A stretch of 64,000 bases of DNA from Mycetocola saprophilus (lineage in GTDB: Bacteria > Actinomycetota > Actinomycetes > Actinomycetales > Microbacteriaceae), in the NCBI RefSeq assembly GCF_000718085.1, contig NZ_JOEC01000002.1, positions 1 through 64,000 of the forward strand. Direction: 5' to 3'. The notes below the pieces were generated by a model. That model made no database searches and was not told where the DNA came from. It saw only the letters and a list, made by a program, of their open reading frames with translations. The translations under genes were made by a program, and so were the position numbers. Position 1 is the first letter of the stretch, and every line of letters begins with the position of its first letter. This document shows, piece by piece, positions 63,479 to 64,000 of this stretch.

Positions 63479-64000
63479 TTAACACTCCACCACGTTGACG
63501 GCGAGGCCGCCCAGCGAGGTTTCCTTGTACTTGCTGCTCATGTCGTTTCCGGTGTCACGCATGGTGAGAATCACCTGATCGAGGGATACCCGATGGGTGC
63601 CGTCACCCCACAGGGCCATCTTGGCCGCGTTGACGGCCTTGGCGGCGCCGATCGCGTTGCGTTCGATACACGGGATCTGCACCAGCCCACCCACCGGGTC
63701 ACACGTGAGCCCGAGGTTGTGCTCCATCGCGATCTCCGCCGCGTTGGCGACCTGGGCGGGGGTTCCGCCCAGAATCTCGGCGAGGGCGGCCGCGGCCATC
63801 GAGGAGGCCGAGCCCACCTCGCCCTGGCAGCCCAGCTCTGCGCCGGAGATCGCCGCCATTTCCTTATAGAGCACCCCGATCGCCGCCGCGGTGAGCAGGA
63901 AGCGCTCGGTGATGTCATCGCGCAGGGCCAGCAGCTCGGCGCTCGCCTCGGTGCTGCCGTCGGGGTTCATCAGCGCGCGCACGCTCGGGGCATAGTGGAC
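63479..64000 (-). CDS. sdaA: L-serine ammonia-lyase, C-terminal part (cut by window edge)
   Basis: The frame is open from the edge to a stop at 63479. The 173 residues contain the iron-sulfur serine dehydratase alpha domain: [19 protein letters not shown] and [25 protein letters not shown] with Cys residues that bind the 4Fe-4S cluster. The end [14 protein letters not shown], with a terminal Cys, is typical of single-chain SdaA. It converts serine to pyruvate and ammonia. The 5' part lies outside the window. Confidence 0.94.
   Translation of the reverse strand, partial: VHYAPSVRALMNPDGSTEASAELLALRDDITERFLLTAAAIGVLYKEMAAISGAELGCQGEVGSASSMAAAALAEILGGTPAQVANAAEIAMEHNLGLTCDPVGGLVQIPCIERNAIGAAKAVNAAKMALWGDGTHRVSLDQVILTMRDTGNDMSSKYKETSLGGLAVNVVEC

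Overview
This is a high-GC actinobacterial chromosome segment centred on the replication origin. Gene content and order (rpmH-rnpA-yidD-yidC-jag-rsmG-parA-parB on one side; dnaA-dnaN-gnd-recF-dciA-gyrB-gyrA-DUF3566-tRNA-Ile-tRNA-Ala on the other; then cyclophilin, rhomboid, crgA, sortase, trpG and the pknB-pknA-pbpA-rodA-pstP-fhaB-fhaA block) fit an actinomycete. A member of the Microbacteriaceae is my best guess. That placement rests on gene order and protein style, not on a database search.

Layout. (1) 0-9 kb: a catabolic operon on the minus strand (sugar-type ABC importer, ROK kinase, phosphotriesterase-homology hydrolase, YhfX-like PLP protein, SIS isomerase/deaminase) with a divergent ROK repressor, followed by a luciferase-like monooxygenase. 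(2) 10-16 kb: a secreted, probably wall-anchored histidine phosphatase; a module of ECF sigma factor, membrane anti-sigma-like protein and small secreted protein; a two-gene ABC system; tRNA-Leu(CAG). (3) 16.4-25.5 kb: the growth and division signalling operon fhaA-fhaB-pstP-rodA-pbpA-pknA-pknB. (4) 25.5-31 kb: trpG/pabA, a 52-residue membrane protein, a class E sortase, crgA, a cluster of DnaA-box-like sites, rhomboid protease, cyclophilin, a tail-anchored unknown, a Nudix hydrolase, tRNA-Ala and tRNA-Ile. (5) 31-42.6 kb: the replication operon around oriC. (6) 42.6-51 kb: the ribosomal protein/RNase P/membrane-insertion operon, rsmG, then 3.3 kb with no convincing gene, then parA-parB. (7) 51-56.9 kb: thioredoxin and thioredoxin reductase, the lipid II flippase MurJ, and a DUF6049 protein. 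(8) 56.9-64 kb: Nudix, methyltransferase, RecQ-like helicase, MprF-like membrane protein and the 3' part of L-serine dehydratase.

The most unusual part is the rsmG-parA interval. Six perfect 14-bp parS cores (GTTTCACGTGAAAC) lie between 45.0 and 49.0 kb. One is buried in the terminator hairpin before rsmG, and one contains the parA start codon. The four between them sit in coding-poor DNA with several different short tandem repeats (TCCG x9, a G/T-rich 20-mer x3, AGCCGGG x10, a 21-mer x2). It looks like an expanded centromere region. A second notable signal is a cluster of at least five same-strand DnaA-box-like 9-mers about 12 kb from oriC, between crgA and the rhomboid gene.
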